A DNA stretch of 64,000 nt from Bacillus sp. SLBN-46 (GCF_031453555.1 NZ_JAVIZM010000001.1:626001-690000); one strand, 5' to 3'. Shown: positions 35,047 to 45,057, counted from the stretch's first letter. Notes: generated from the letters alone by a model not told the origin. Translations and numbers: made by a program.

Positions 35047-35078
35047 AAAGCCGTGTCGGACTCCCGATGCGGCTTTTT
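35047..35078 (+). terminator. Terminator after the PIG-L fusion gene
   Basis: Stem AAAGCCGtGTCGG / CCcGAtgCGGCTTT, followed by T residues. Confidence 0.85.
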
Positions 35079-35216
35079 GCGTGTTTTAATGAGGAATTTA
35101 GAAGTTTTCACAAATTCGTCACATTTAAGGGTGATTTTGAAAAAAATAGAAACTGTTATATCTTTCCTTCGTCTATATGTTAGAATAATCCTTGTGTGTA
35201 AAAAGGGGGTAGCAGA

Positions 35217-35456
35217 ATGATAAATGATTTTGGGCAACTGGCGTTAGTAAGCATCCTGTCACATTTGGTTTTTATTGCAATTTCCTGGTGGGCACTGCAG
35301 TCGATTCGCTTAGAAAAGCTGATTAAGGCGAACCATGTCTTTCAAGCTCGGCTTCTCTTCATATTATTAGCCATATTCATCGGATCATCTGTTAGTAACT
35401 TTTTCCTGGATTATCTTCAATGGTCCAGACAACTGCCATTAATTTTCAATAATTAG
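35217..35456 (+). CDS. ywzB: DUF1146 family protein (YwzB)
   Basis: A small membrane protein of 79 residues with two hydrophobic helices (LVSILSHLVFIAISWWALQSI and LLFILLAIFIGSSVSNFFLDY). It matches the YwzB/DUF1146 family by sequence and by its place before ywmB and murA. AAAAAGGGGG precedes the ATG. Function unknown. In related genomes it sits near the atp genes; here the nuo and stress blocks lie between. Confidence 0.85.
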   Translation: MINDFGQLALVSILSHLVFIAISWWALQSIRLEKLIKANHVFQARLLFILLAIFIGSSVSNFFLDYLQWSRQLPLIFNN

Positions 35457-35717
35457 AAGAAATGGTTTTAAATGACAAATTTACTAATCCTGTACATACA
35501 AAATGGTAAAAATTTAGGTCTTCGTACATGTTCCCATTTGACGATATTTTGAGTACAATCATCTTTATGTGGAAAGCTAAGGTTGTCTCCCTTAGGAACT
35601 TGTCTAATTTTAGCAGGCGTTAAGGTTAAGTTTTTGAAACTTGTCTAAATGTGACGACAATTCCCAAGTATGCTCACCCGCTACCTGGTAACAATGGTAG
35701 TAAGGGGGAGTAGAGAG

Positions 35718-36506
35718 ATGAAAAGATATCGTTCGTTTTTTTTATCTGTGATGACAATTTTAAGTTTGATCCTGGTTGTTTTCGGGTACAACACAACTGA
35801 AGCAAATGGTAATGGTGCTTTTACACGTCAAGCAAATCCGGACGGTGCTGATGATTTGGCAAAAATCGGCTCTGTTTTAGAAGCCGAAAATATTTTGCTC
35901 GATGAATGGTCTTTTTATGCAAGAGAAAAAATGACCGGCATAAAAAGTGAGCAGGACGTGAAGGAATACGCCGAAAAACTTCAGGAAAAGTTTCCCGAAT
36001 GGGATTGGTCTATAAAAAATACCAGCCAAAAATGGGAAGTAACAGCAGTATCTCCAACATCAAAACACCACAGCGAAATGCTTCAAATTATGGCAACCCA
36101 CACAAAACAACCTGTTAATGCGTATATAGTATATAGTGTCAGTGGAAAAGAGTGGAATAAGGCGATAGCGGCCTATTTCACTACTGAGGAATTTAAAAGT
36201 AGGCTATCCGACATATTTCGAGGAAAACCTACAGTTTTTTCTTGTATGAAAGGCGTTTTCAGTGATAAGATTGATAAGGCTTTACCCATAACAGTAAAGA
36301 ATTTACTGTCCGTTTTTCATGCAAAAGAGATCGAAGCGTTAAAAGAGGAGACATTCATGTCTGTTTCGGCGAATTCGCCGATGTTTACTGGCTCCATAGA
36401 AAATCAAAGAGATAACATGAATTTACAAATTGGCATACGCTCCGAACGATTGGGCGGTAAGACTACCATTGTAGTTGGCACACCAATCATAACGATTGAA
36501 TATTAA
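35718..36506 (+). CDS. ywmB: YwmB family protein
   Basis: A protein of 262 residues. An N-terminal signal or anchor ([25 protein letters not shown]) is followed by a YwmB-type domain (about 60-260; the Pfam name 'TATA-box-like' is structural only). The ATG at 35718 follows GGGGGAGTAGAGAG; an in-frame ATG at 35670 has no site. Exported, function unknown. Always found before murA in Bacillus, as here (32-bp gap). Confidence 0.85.
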   Translation: MKRYRSFFLSVMTILSLILVVFGYNTTEANGNGAFTRQANPDGADDLAKIGSVLEAENILLDEWSFYAREKMTGIKSEQDVKEYAEKLQEKFPEWDWSIKNTSQKWEVTAVSPTSKHHSEMLQIMATHTKQPVNAYIVYSVSGKEWNKAIAAYFTTEEFKSRLSDIFRGKPTVFSCMKGVFSDKIDKALPITVKNLLSVFHAKEIEALKEETFMSVSANSPMFTGSIENQRDNMNLQIGIRSERLGGKTTIVVGTPIITIEY

Positions 36507-36538
36507 TATAGAGAAAATGGACGCGGAGGGGAATACTC

Positions 36539-37849
36539 TTGGAAAAGATCATCGTCCGCGGCGGACAAAGGCTTACAGGAACGGTTAAAGTAGAAGGCGC
36601 AAAAAATGCCGTCCTGCCTGTTATCGCTGCAACATTATTAGCAAGTGATGGAAAAAGTGTGATACGTGATGTACCTACACTCTCCGATGTATATACAATC
36701 AATGAAGTTTTACGCAACTTAAATGCTGAAGTCGTGTTCGAAAACAATACAGTTGTCGTCGATGCATCCAGAGAGTTGAAAGTAGAGGCGCCATTCGAAT
36801 ACGTTCGAAAAATGCGCGCGTCTGTTCTAGTCATGGGATCTTTGTTAGCACGCAATGGCCGTGCGAGAGTCGCTTTACCTGGCGGCTGTGCAATCGGATC
36901 TCGTCCAATCGACCAGCACTTAAAAGGCTTTGAAGCCATGGGTGCAACAGTGAAGGTTGGAAATGGCTTCATTGAAGCGGAGACTGAAGGCCGCTTAAAG
37001 GGAGCAAAGATATACTTGGATTTCCCAAGTGTTGGTGCTACTGAGAACATCATGATGGCAGCAACTCTTGCACAGGGCACAACCATCATCGAGAACGTCG
37101 CAAAAGAACCAGAGATTGTGGATTTGGCTAATTTCTTAAATAAAATGGGCGCTAAAGTAAGAGGCGCAGGTACGGGCACGCTTCGTATTGAAGGTGTCGA
37201 TGTATTATTTGGTGCCGACCATAACATTATTCCTGACCGTATTGAAGCAGGTACCTTCATGGTTGCTGCTGCGATTACTGGCGGAAATGTATTAGTAAAG
37301 GGTGCAGTTCCTGAGCATCTTTCTTCTCTTATTGCAAAAATGGAGGAGATGGGTGTTGAGATTAGTGAGGAAATGGACGGCGTTCGTGTCATCGGTCCTG
37401 ATAAGTTAAAGGCCGTTGATATCAAAACGATGCCACATCCAGGCTTCCCAACGGATATGCAATCTCAAATGATGGCGCTATTGCTTCGTGCAGAGGGTAC
37501 TTCTATGATTACGGAAACGGTATTCGAAAACCGTTTTATGCACGTAGAAGAATTCCGCCGCATGAATGCGGATATCAAAATCGAAGGCCGTTCGGTTATT
37601 TTAAATGGTCCATCTAACTTACAAGGTGCGGAAGTATCTGCAACAGACCTCCGCGCAGCAGCTGCCTTAATCTTAACTGGATTAGTGTCAGATGGCGTGA
37701 CACGCGTGACGGAGTTGAAACACTTGGATCGCGGTTACGTGGACTTCCACGGCAAACTAGCTGGATTAGGCGCTGACATCGAACGCGTCAAAGAAGCAGA
37801 CGAAATCTTCGTTGAAACCGAAAAATTCGTCAGCGACATGAACGCATAA
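36539..37849 (+). CDS. murA: UDP-N-acetylglucosamine 1-carboxyvinyltransferase
   Basis: A protein of 436 residues catalysing the first committed step of peptidoglycan synthesis (enolpyruvyl transfer to UDP-GlcNAc). It begins [34 protein letters not shown]. The catalytic cysteine is C117 in [20 protein letters not shown]; the C-terminal part has [14 protein letters not shown] and [22 protein letters not shown]. The start codon is TTG, with GGAGGGG 7 nt upstream. This is the murAA type, paired with spoIID downstream. Confidence 0.97.
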   Translation: MEKIIVRGGQRLTGTVKVEGAKNAVLPVIAATLLASDGKSVIRDVPTLSDVYTINEVLRNLNAEVVFENNTVVVDASRELKVEAPFEYVRKMRASVLVMGSLLARNGRARVALPGGCAIGSRPIDQHLKGFEAMGATVKVGNGFIEAETEGRLKGAKIYLDFPSVGATENIMMAATLAQGTTIIENVAKEPEIVDLANFLNKMGAKVRGAGTGTLRIEGVDVLFGADHNIIPDRIEAGTFMVAAAITGGNVLVKGAVPEHLSSLIAKMEEMGVEISEEMDGVRVIGPDKLKAVDIKTMPHPGFPTDMQSQMMALLLRAEGTSMITETVFENRFMHVEEFRRMNADIKIEGRSVILNGPSNLQGAEVSATDLRAAAALILTGLVSDGVTRVTELKHLDRGYVDFHGKLAGLGADIERVKEADEIFVETEKFVSDMNA

Positions 37850-37864
37850 TGTAAATATTGAAGA

Positions 37865-37897
37865 CAACGGACCCTGCTGGATATCGGGGTCTGTTTT
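37865..37897 (+). terminator. Terminator after murA
   Basis: Stem AACgGACCC ... GGGGTCtGTT with a T-rich right flank. Confidence 0.7.
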
Positions 37898-37944
37898 GTT
37901 TTGAGGTTTTGAGGCATCGTACTTTGTGCGGTGCCTCTTTAAGT

Positions 37945-37957
37945 GGTGCCTGACACC
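37945..37957. repeat. GGTGCCTGACACC repeat
   Basis: Exact single copy of the dispersed 13-bp motif, followed by TTTGTGGACATTTGT as at several other copies. Between murA and spoIID. Confidence 0.85.
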
Positions 37958-38162
37958 ATTTGTGGACATTTGTTTGCGTGGGATGGACACTAGGTTTGGG
38001 GTGTTGTTTTTATTTCAGCTGGAACCTTGTGGGGTGCCGGGAATGGAGTTCATTTTTATAAAAGTTTGTGTAATAAATGCTTGTCCGCTTCCATATGTAT
38101 GAATGAGACGCAACTCGGCTGATTTGCGCCGGGTGTGAATTTTACAAACTGGAGGCACAATC

Positions 38163-39200
38163 ATGAAAAAAATCAAACCACTCATCGTACTAGCGACACT
38201 CCTCATTGCCCTGACTTTAGTTGTTCCAGCTGTTCTTGTGTTACCGTTCTCGGATGAGCATAAGGCGAGCGGAAAATTAGGTGAAGATTTGAAGAAGGCC
38301 TCGGCAGAAAATGCGAAAGCGGCGTCACCTTCCGCGGATGCTGCGGTCGAAGTAGCGGTGTTTCGTTCCGCGAAATCAAAGATCGAGACAGTGAACTTAG
38401 AAAATTACCTCGTTGGCGTTGTGGCAGCAGAGATGCCGGCAGATTTTAAAGAGGAAGCTCTTAAGGCCCAGGCACTAACGGCGAGAACGTATATAGTGAA
38501 GCGATTGGTCAGTAAGGATACGTTAGGGGCTCCAAAAGGGGCGCAGGTCACGGACACGCAAATTCACCAGGTGTACAAGAGTGATGATGAGCTGAGGAGA
38601 GCGTGGGGCGCGGATTATGATTGGAAAATGAAGAAAGTAGTGGAGGCGGTCCGTTCGACGGCCGGGCAAATTTTGACTTACAAGGGTGAGGCGATTCAGG
38701 CTACTTTTTTCTCTACCAGTAATGGATACACTGAGAATTCGGAGGATTACTGGCCAGGTAATATTCCTTATTTAAGAAGTGTGTCGAGCCCGTGGGATAA
38801 GAGTTCACCGAAGTTTAATAGCCAGAAGGTGATGACGGTGAAGGCGTTTGAGGCGAAGCTGGGTGTGAAGGTAGGCACAGGGTCGCAGGTGGGCAAGATT
38901 GTGGAGCGTACGACGGGTAAGCGTGTGGCGAAGGTTGATTTTAATGGCAAGGTGCTGTCTGGCAAGGAGATCCGCGAGAAACTGGATCTTCGGTCGTCGG
39001 ATTTTGCTTGGGAGCGCAAGGGCACGAATATTGTGATTACGACGAAGGGCTTCGGCCACGGTGTGGGGATGAGCCAGTACGGTGCGAACGGGATGGCGGA
39101 GGAAGGCAAGAATTATAAGGATATTGTGAAGCACTATTATCAGGGGGTCGAGATTACGTCGGCAGAGAGTTTGATGGCAACGATTACGGCGCAGAAATAG
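38163..39200 (+). CDS. spoIID: Stage II sporulation protein D (peptidoglycan lytic transglycosylase)
   Basis: A protein of 345 residues. One N-terminal membrane helix (about 6-30) is followed by the SpoIID catalytic domain: NLENYLVGVVAAEMPADFKEEALKAQALTARTYIV with the catalytic-type glutamate, STAGQILTYKGEAIQATFFSTSNGYTE, and the end GFGHGVGMSQYGANGMAEEGKNYKDIVKHYYQGVEI. It acts in the mother-cell membrane during engulfment. TGGAGGC precedes the ATG. A sigma-E-like CATATGTAT box lies about 70 bp upstream; this assignment is weak. Confidence 0.95.
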   Translation: MKKIKPLIVLATLLIALTLVVPAVLVLPFSDEHKASGKLGEDLKKASAENAKAASPSADAAVEVAVFRSAKSKIETVNLENYLVGVVAAEMPADFKEEALKAQALTARTYIVKRLVSKDTLGAPKGAQVTDTQIHQVYKSDDELRRAWGADYDWKMKKVVEAVRSTAGQILTYKGEAIQATFFSTSNGYTENSEDYWPGNIPYLRSVSSPWDKSSPKFNSQKVMTVKAFEAKLGVKVGTGSQVGKIVERTTGKRVAKVDFNGKVLSGKEIREKLDLRSSDFAWERKGTNIVITTKGFGHGVGMSQYGANGMAEEGKNYKDIVKHYYQGVEITSAESLMATITAQK

Positions 39201-39250
39201 TGGTGTGGAGGGAAGCCGGGCTGGGGGGCCTGGTTTTTTTTTTTTTGTGG

Positions 39251-39576
39251 AGGTTGGCGAGTAAAATGGGGATAGTGACGAGAAATTTGGTAAAGTTGAC
39301 GAGTAAAATATAAAAAGTGACGAGTAAATCATTGAAAGTGACGAGTAAGAAAGAAAGTCATATAAAAAGGGTAATTTTCAAGGTACTTCAAGAGGAGATC
39401 TACACATAATTTCGAAGGAAGATACCAGAGCCAGGCTAAACGCCTGGCTTTTTAGTGTAGAAATAGGTGTCGTTACGTGGTTGGCGAGTAAAGTGGGGAT
39501 AGTGACGAGTAATTTGGTAAAGTTGACGAGTAAACCTCCTAAACTGACGAGTAAACCAAACAAGGTGCTAGACACC
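39251..39576. repeat. GACGAGTAA array, copy B, in two parts
   Basis: The first part has GAGTA-type units with cGAG at 39258, 39279, 39300, 39321 and 39342 (all 21 bp apart). The conserved tail ends in a terminator-like AGCCAGGC/GCCTGGCT hairpin (39429-39449). A second run of units has positions 39485, 39506, 39527 and 39548, again 21 bp apart. A variant of the dispersed 13-bp motif (GGTGCTAGACACC, 39564-39576) closes the region. The usual head hairpin is missing. A minus-strand open frame across the second part is a product of the repeats. No gene in this 474-bp gap. Confidence 0.85.
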
Positions 39577-39674
39577 AAACCAAATTCCACAAAAAATTCA
39601 TAATTACTGTCGTTTTTTGCAGGGATAAGAAATGTAAAAAGAGAATTTTAGAAAAAAAGAAAGGAATGATGTGT

Positions 39675-40640
39675 TTGATCGCTCAAGAAATGCGAATAAC
39701 GCCAAGAATGGAAAAGCTTGAAGCACTTATTAGAAGATTGTCTGAGTTAAATCCAAAATATCCTGAGGTGGTGGCCGAATATAAAAGGAGAATGGCTGGA
39801 TACCGCGGAGAGAAATCAGTGTACTTTTACTTAACTATGCTTCCTAACAAAGATTACCTTATTTTTCATGGACTTCGGCTATTTGACGGACAATACTACT
39901 TCCAAATGGATTTCCTCTTACTATGTGCCAATTTTGCAATGGTTTTGGAAGTAAAGAATATGGCTGGAGAACTATCCTTTGAAAAAGAGTTTAATCAAAC
40001 GTTGTGCAAAAGGAATGGTACAGAAGAAAGAGTTAAAAACCCGGTTCTTCAAGCAAAACTGCAGGCAAAAAAACTAAAAGTTTGGCTAAGAGAACATAAT
40101 TGTCTCGAGATTCCAATTCATTATTATTTTGTAAATAGTAATGAAAAAACATTTATAAAGGCGGAACCAAGGAATGATCAGATGACTCAACATATTTGTA
40201 ACAGTGAAAATGTATTAGAGAGAATCGATCAAATAGCTGCCTATTATAAAAATGATAGATTAGACAAAAAAGAATTGAAAAAAATAAAGCGCCTCCTTTT
40301 AACCAATCACACGCCTGATGACCCGAATATCCTCCAAGCCTACGATTTATCTCCAAAAGACATCCCTACAGGGGTACAATGTCCTGATTGTTTCACAATC
40401 CCAATGATTTATAAAGGGGGGAAATGGTGCTGTGTAAAATGCAATCTAACATCCAAAACCGCCCATGTTCCAACAATTAATGATTATTTTCTGTTAATAA
40501 AACCCTCATTTACGAATGCAGAAATCTGTGAATTCTTGCATATTCCCACCATTCACATTGGCTATAAGATAATAAAATCAATGAATCTCCCTTCCACTGG
40601 AACATTTAAAAATCGGGTCTATCATCAACCGAAAAGCTAA
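39675..40640 (+). CDS. NERD domain-containing protein with zinc ribbon
   Basis: A protein of 321 residues from the TTG at 39675 (AAAGGA 9 nt upstream); ATG codons at 39666 and 39669 are in frame but too close to that site. A nuclease-related domain (about 45-170) has GYRGEKSVYFYL, YFQMDFLLLCANFAMVLEVKNMAG and NPVLQAKLQAKKLKVWL, with the D...EVK residues of the fold. A C-terminal zinc ribbon CPDC...WCCVKC (about 235-260) and a winged-helix-like tail follow. The NERD fold suggests DNA processing; the role is unknown. The end overlaps the convergent VanZ gene by 4 bp. Confidence 0.82.
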   Translation: MIAQEMRITPRMEKLEALIRRLSELNPKYPEVVAEYKRRMAGYRGEKSVYFYLTMLPNKDYLIFHGLRLFDGQYYFQMDFLLLCANFAMVLEVKNMAGELSFEKEFNQTLCKRNGTEERVKNPVLQAKLQAKKLKVWLREHNCLEIPIHYYFVNSNEKTFIKAEPRNDQMTQHICNSENVLERIDQIAAYYKNDRLDKKELKKIKRLLLTNHTPDDPNILQAYDLSPKDIPTGVQCPDCFTIPMIYKGGKWCCVKCNLTSKTAHVPTINDYFLLIKPSFTNAEICEFLHIPTIHIGYKIIKSMNLPSTGTFKNRVYHQPKS

Positions 40641-41056
40641 AGTGTTCGTAGCATTTTCCCAAGCCATAGAAATCTCCCTTTAAACAACGCCCCTCTTATA
40701 AAATAAAAACACATACTGATTCCAATGATATCTTTTACAAAATCGAATAGCGACGAGGAGCGGTAGGGTACGAATGATTGGTGGATCTCATCGCTGATTC
40801 CGTAGAGGGCGGCGAATACGGCACAGGCTACGTTCAAGGTTGGCGTAAACTGGCGGCTTCGCGTTAAGAAGGCCAACACTAGTAAAACATACAAAATCGC
40901 AAATTCTATTAAATGCAAGGATTCCTTGATGGTCGAGTCGAGGGATGCATCAGGCAGCTCAACAAAGTGGTCGGATGGCAGGCTGGATTGGATCCAAATG
41001 ATGGCCATATACACAAGGGGCATAACTCGTAAACACCATTTGAATAGTATGTTCAT
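40637..41056 (-). CDS. VanZ family membrane protein
   Basis: A protein of 139 residues with four hydrophobic segments. It shows the VanZ pattern IWIQSSLPSD near the start, LHLIEFAILYVLLVLAFL, and YGISDEIHQSFVPYRSSSLFDFVKDIIG with the conserved DE-H-F motif. AGGAGG lies 7-8 nt before the ATG. VanZ confers mild teicoplanin resistance in one context, but most chromosomal members have unknown roles. Convergent with the NERD gene. Confidence 0.85.
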   Translation of the reverse strand: MNILFKWCLRVMPLVYMAIIWIQSSLPSDHFVELPDASLDSTIKESLHLIEFAILYVLLVLAFLTRSRQFTPTLNVACAVFAALYGISDEIHQSFVPYRSSSLFDFVKDIIGISMCFYFIRGALFKGRFLWLGKMLRTL

Positions 41057-41099
41057 GTAAATAATCCTCCTAGTAGTGAAAAAATTTTTTCAGCTTCAT

Positions 41100-41129
41100 G
41101 CATAAAAAGAATAGGTTTGTCGAAAAATA
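41100..41129 (+). promoter_or_regulatory. Possible sigma-F promoter for spoIIQ
   Basis: GCATA (41100-41104), 15 bp, then TCGAAAAATA (41120-41129). The sigma-F consensus is GWATA-N15-GGNNANAHTR; the last half of the -10 fits and the GG does not. spoIIQ is sigma-F-dependent in B. subtilis. Confidence 0.4.
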
Positions 41130-41203
41130 ACTGCAAAAAAATTTTTTTGACTTGTGTATATAATTCTACTTATCTGTTCAGAATGATTGCTGAGGTGATG
41201 AAA

Positions 41204-42070
41204 ATGAGAGAGGAAGAAAACAAACGATCTTCTCAAAGTTCCAGTGTAAAACGCTTTTTCAAGAAGCGTTGGGTATTTCCAGCCATCTATATCGCAAGTG
41301 CAGCTATCATTCTGACCGCAGTTTTATGGTTCCAAACTAGCAATAGTGCGACAGACAAATACGATTACAAGTCCACTGATCTTGCTGGTAAAAAGAATCA
41401 AACACCAGCTGTTGAAGTTAACAAAGCTCTTGAAAACTTCAAAATGCCGGTGGCTAAGGCTGATGACGCAGTTGTAAAAATGAAATTCTATGATTTCCAA
41501 GGCAAAGCAGAAGACCAGGAAGCAGCATTAGTATTCTACAACAATACGTATGTGCCAAACACTGGTATCGATATCACAATGAAAGACGGCGAAACGTTTG
41601 ATGTAGTTGCATCATTAAGCGGTACCGTTACTCGTGTCGATGAAGATGCAGTCCTAGGTAATGTCATTGAAGTAGAGCACGACAAAGGTATTGTAACACA
41701 ATATCAGTCCGTTAAAGACATAGAGGTCAAGGTTGGCGAACAAGTAAAACAGGGACAAGTTCTTGCCAAGGCTGGACAAAGCTTGTTCAATGAAAAAGCT
41801 GGAACCCATGTACATTTTGAAATTCGCAAAGACGGTGTTGCTGTAAACCCAACGAATTATTTTGAAAAATCGTTGACTACATTACAGGAAGACAAGCTTT
41901 CGGATGACAAATCAAGTGATTCTGTAGATAGTCCACAAATCAAGGAAGATGAGCAAATGATTGATGATCCTGCGAACTCTACCGACGAAAAAAAATCAGG
42001 CGACGACAAGTCTTCTGACGAAAAAAAGGACGACGAATCAACGAACTCAACACAAAATAAAAACTCATAA
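41204..42070 (+). CDS. spoIIQ: Stage II sporulation protein Q
   Basis: A protein of 288 residues. A basic N-terminus MREEENKRSS is followed by one membrane helix (VFPAIYIASAAIILTAVLWF, about 30-50), a LytM-like domain (about 120-220), and an Asp/Ser/Lys-rich tail. The LytM fold keeps HVHFEIRKDG, but the first metal-binding His is replaced (NTGIDIT), so it is probably inactive, as in B. subtilis SpoIIQ. It forms the forespore half of the SpoIIQ-SpoIIIAH channel. The ATG at 41204 follows GAGGTGA. Confidence 0.94.
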   Translation: MREEENKRSSQSSSVKRFFKKRWVFPAIYIASAAIILTAVLWFQTSNSATDKYDYKSTDLAGKKNQTPAVEVNKALENFKMPVAKADDAVVKMKFYDFQGKAEDQEAALVFYNNTYVPNTGIDITMKDGETFDVVASLSGTVTRVDEDAVLGNVIEVEHDKGIVTQYQSVKDIEVKVGEQVKQGQVLAKAGQSLFNEKAGTHVHFEIRKDGVAVNPTNYFEKSLTTLQEDKLSDDKSSDSVDSPQIKEDEQMIDDPANSTDEKKSGDDKSSDEKKDDESTNSTQNKNS

Positions 42071-42130
42071 TATGAAGTTGACCAAAGGGGAAGGGGAAAT
42101 ACTTTCCTCTTTTTTTTGTGCAGATTTGTG

Positions 42131-42228
42131 GGTGTCAGGCACCACAGAAAGACACTTTCCACCTGGGACGGACATGTAAGTGGTGTCTTCCTGGAGCAAA
42201 CAAATGTCCACGGGTGGTGCCTGACACC
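42131..42228. repeat. Paired GGTGTCAGGCACC repeats in opposite orientation
   Basis: GGTGTCAGGCACC at 42131-42143 and GGTGCCTGACACC at 42216-42228 bracket about 70 bp with AAGACACTTTCCACC and AATGTCCACGG words. A further TGACACCAT follows at 42236, and its TTGACA might serve as a -35 for the PBP gene. Confidence 0.8.
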
Positions 42229-42290
42229 ATCTTTTTGACACCATCTTTTATCCATATTATGTTAGAATGGGTGTAAAGGGAGGGATTGGT

Positions 42291-44285
42291 TTGAGGAGAG
42301 TTGCAGGATTTATGTTTGTTGTGCTGCTGGTTGTTGCTGCGCTGGCCGGGTGCAGTAAGGAGCCGACACCGCAGGATCGTTTTTCGGAGTACATAGCCTT
42401 ATGGAATAAACAGAAGTTTGATAAGATGTATGACTATCTTTCAAAGGATGTAAAACAGCAAATCACCAAAGAAGAGTTTACGAGCCGCTATACAAAAATC
42501 TACAAAGACCTTCAGATTACAGACCTCAAGATTAACTTCAAAAAACCAAAAGAGGATAAGCAGGCTGATAAAGAACAAGCCCAGTATTCTTTTACCGCAA
42601 AAATGAGCAGTATCGCAGGAACGATTCAATTTACCCAACAAGCGAAGTTACAAAAGGAGGAAAAAGACGATAAGAAAAACTGGTATGTAGACTGGCATAC
42701 AGGGTTCATTTTTCCAAAGATGAAGGAAGGCGATAAAATCAGTTTGAGCACGGTGGCGCCGACCCGGGGGGAAATCCTTGACCGCAATGGAAACGGATTA
42801 GCAGTGAATGGTCAGGTGTATGAAGTGGGCGTGGTTGCCGGGAAGGTGGATGAGCCGATTATTTCGCAATTAGCGCCACTTCTTAAAATGACACCAGAAC
42901 AGATCCAGAAGGCGCTAAGCGCAAGCTGGGTGAAGCCGGAGTTGTTTGTGCCGTTGAAAAAGGTGTCGATGGACGACCAGGAGCGGATTGCTCAGTTGAT
43001 TGCGCTCGGGCCAGTACAGACGCGGAAGGTGGGGGCACGGATTTACCCTTATAAGGAAGCGGCGGCCCAGTTAATCGGCTATGTGGGGCCGATTACAGCG
43101 GATGAGCTTGAAAAGAGGAAAGACAAAGGATACACGAGTCGAGATGTGATTGGGAAGCGCGGCCTCGAGCAGGTGTTGGATGAGCAGCTGAAGGGCACGA
43201 GCGGCGTGAAGATTATCATTAAGAAGAAGGCTGGCGGTGAGGAATTGCTCGCCGAGAAGCAGGTTGAGAACGGACAGAATGTGAAATTAACGATTGATGC
43301 GGAGTTGCAGCTGACGGCTTACAACGAGCTGAATGGGGAGGCCGGGACAGCGGCAGCCATGAATCCGATGACGGGCGAAACATTGGCGCTTGTCAGCAGT
43401 CCTTCGTTTGACCCAAACCAGGCGGTAATAGGCTTCTCAGCTGATGAGTGGAAGGCGTTGCAGGATGACGTGAAGAAGCCGTTAACGACGCGATTTAAGC
43501 AGCTGTATGCGCCGGGCTCAGTCATGAAAGCGATCACGGCGTCTGTGGGGCTTGAGAAGGGAACGATTAACCCGGCGGAGGCGGTTCCTATTCTTGGTCC
43601 GAAATGGCAAAAGGACCAGTCGTGGGGCGGCTATTTTGTGACGCGGGTACATGTGGGCAGTCCTGTTAATTTGGAAAAAGCACTCGTGTTCTCGGATAAT
43701 ATTTATTTTGCTCAAGCAGCGTTGAAGCTGGGGAAAGAGGGCTTTGCGGATGGCCTGAAGAAGTTCGGGTTTGAAGAGGAGCTGAAGTACACATATCCTC
43801 TTGAGACATCGCAGATTGGAAAAATGGACAGCGAAATTTCACTGGCGGACTCTGGTTATGGGCAAGGGCAAATCCAGATGAACATCGTGCATTTGCTGGC
43901 GTCTTATACTCCGTTTATGAATAATGGCAATATGATTAAGCCGACGCTTTTAGCGGATGAGCAGCAGGGGCAGGTGTGGAAGGAAGCGGCGGTTTCTAGT
44001 GAACATGCTGCCTTGATTGCTACGGATTTACGGAAGATTGTGGGCGATGCGGGCGGAACGGCGCATGCAGCGGAGATGGCGGATTATCCGCTTTCCGGTA
44101 AGACAGGGACAGCTGAGATCAAGCTGAAGCAGGGGGAAACGGGTTCTGAAAATGGCTGGTTTATCGCGTATAATGCAAATTCGCCAAGCTTGATGGTGGC
44201 GATGATGGTGGAAGATGTGCAGAACAGAGGCGGTTCCCAGGTGCCGGTGAAAAAGGTGAAGAATATCTTTATGAATTGGAAATAA
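42291..44285 (+). CDS. pbpC: Penicillin-binding protein, PBP3/MecA type lipoprotein
   Basis: A protein of 664 residues from the TTG at 42291 (AAGGGAGGG 6 nt upstream). A lipoprotein signal with LAG-C is followed by an NTF2-like MecA N-terminal domain (about 30-140), a dimerisation domain (about 150-330), and the transpeptidase. The active-site set is S410-V-M-K, S468-D-N and K604-T-G. It cross-links peptidoglycan on the outer membrane face. The architecture matches B. subtilis PbpC. It lies between spoIIQ and element C. Confidence 0.9.
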   Translation: MRRVAGFMFVVLLVVAALAGCSKEPTPQDRFSEYIALWNKQKFDKMYDYLSKDVKQQITKEEFTSRYTKIYKDLQITDLKINFKKPKEDKQADKEQAQYSFTAKMSSIAGTIQFTQQAKLQKEEKDDKKNWYVDWHTGFIFPKMKEGDKISLSTVAPTRGEILDRNGNGLAVNGQVYEVGVVAGKVDEPIISQLAPLLKMTPEQIQKALSASWVKPELFVPLKKVSMDDQERIAQLIALGPVQTRKVGARIYPYKEAAAQLIGYVGPITADELEKRKDKGYTSRDVIGKRGLEQVLDEQLKGTSGVKIIIKKKAGGEELLAEKQVENGQNVKLTIDAELQLTAYNELNGEAGTAAAMNPMTGETLALVSSPSFDPNQAVIGFSADEWKALQDDVKKPLTTRFKQLYAPGSVMKAITASVGLEKGTINPAEAVPILGPKWQKDQSWGGYFVTRVHVGSPVNLEKALVFSDNIYFAQAALKLGKEGFADGLKKFGFEEELKYTYPLETSQIGKMDSEISLADSGYGQGQIQMNIVHLLASYTPFMNNGNMIKPTLLADEQQGQVWKEAAVSSEHAALIATDLRKIVGDAGGTAHAAEMADYPLSGKTGTAEIKLKQGETGSENGWFIAYNANSPSLMVAMMVEDVQNRGGSQVPVKKVKNIFMNWK

Positions 44286-44297
44286 TGTTTGTTTTTT

Positions 44298-44327
44298 GGC
44301 GCCTGGGGGACTGGGCGTTTTTTTTTG
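44298..44327 (+). terminator. Terminator after the PBP gene
   Basis: A GC-rich stem, GCGCC...GGGCG, followed by nine or more T. Confidence 0.75.
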
Positions 44328-44336
44328 TCCCACCAC

Positions 44337-44570
44337 ATTTCTTGATAACTGTGGTGTTTTTTTATGGAGGAGTGGGTGTAGTTTTAGTAGTTGACGAGTA
44401 AATAGGGGTTATTGACGAGTAAAGTGTAAAAGTAGACGAGTAAATTGAGAAATAGACGAGTATTTCTCAATTTTGACGAGTAAATCATCAAAACTGACGA
44501 GTAAGAAAGGGTTTCATATAAAATAGGTCATTTTAAAGGTACTTCAAGAGGTGATCAACACATAATTTGA
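44337..44570. repeat. Composite intergenic element, copy C
   Basis: Head hairpin CCACCACA...TGTGGTG with T-run (44339-44362), spacer TGGAGGAGTGGGTGTAG, six GACGAGTA units (positions 44395, 44416, 44437, 44457, 44477, 44498; spacing 21, 21, 20, 20, 21, identical to copy A), and the tail ACTTCAAGAGGTGATCAACA. It ends 78 bp before the convergent alkyltransferase-like gene. No gene inside. Confidence 0.88.
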
Positions 44571-44647
44571 TGGATGATGTACAAAAAGGGCCAGACCTCA
44601 CGTTTAAAGCTCGTATAAGTGAATTTTTAGGAAGATTCATAACCAAA

Positions 44648-44953
44648 TTAACGCTTCCATTGATATTTCTCCAAATCAATCACCCCGCCAAGACCAATCT
44701 CGACGCCTTCCGCTTCCAACGACAGCACCTGCTCGTTATAGGCTTCGTCTTCCTGCAGGGCGATCTGCCCTTTTACGTTGATGACGCGGTGCCAGGGGAG
44801 GCGGTGCTTCTTGCTCATGGAGTGGAGGATGCGGACGACCTGGCGGGCAGCACGGGGGCTTCCAGCGAGGCGAGCGATCTGGCCATAGGTCATGACCTTG
44901 CCTTCAGGGATGCCACGGATAATTTCAATTACATTTTCGGTAAATGGAGTCAT
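44648..44953 (-). CDS. Alkyltransferase-like protein (ATL)
   Basis: A protein of 101 residues homologous to the DNA-binding domain of O6-alkylguanine methyltransferase. It shows TYGQIARLAGSPRAARQVVRIL (helix-turn-helix with arginine finger). The active-site motif PCHRV reads PWHRVI: tryptophan (W54) replaces the acceptor cysteine, which defines ATL proteins. ATLs bind O6-alkylguanine and hand it to nucleotide excision repair rather than removing the alkyl group. AAAGGA precedes the ATG. Confidence 0.9.
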   Translation of the reverse strand: MTPFTENVIEIIRGIPEGKVMTYGQIARLAGSPRAARQVVRILHSMSKKHRLPWHRVINVKGQIALQEDEAYNEQVLSLEAEGVEIGLGGVIDLEKYQWKR

Positions 44954-45057
44954 GGGTATTGGTTCCTTTCAGTGGCTGGATTTTACAGGAAAATCCTTCT
45001 AATCAGTCTATGAACATTATATAATATTTTGAAAAAAGACAAGAGGGGAAGCAGCAA

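Noticed and set aside
39378..39590. Minus-strand gene of 70 codons across array B
   Set aside because: It consists of the reverse-complemented array (LLVxF repeats) and part of the tail, and has no ribosome-binding site.
40153..40356. Minus-strand gene inside the NERD gene
   Set aside because: Overlaps a well-supported domain gene in another frame and has no ribosome-binding site.
44567..45013. Plus-strand gene of 148 codons over the ATL gene
   Set aside because: It is antisense to the clearly recognised alkyltransferase-like protein and starts in the tail of element C.
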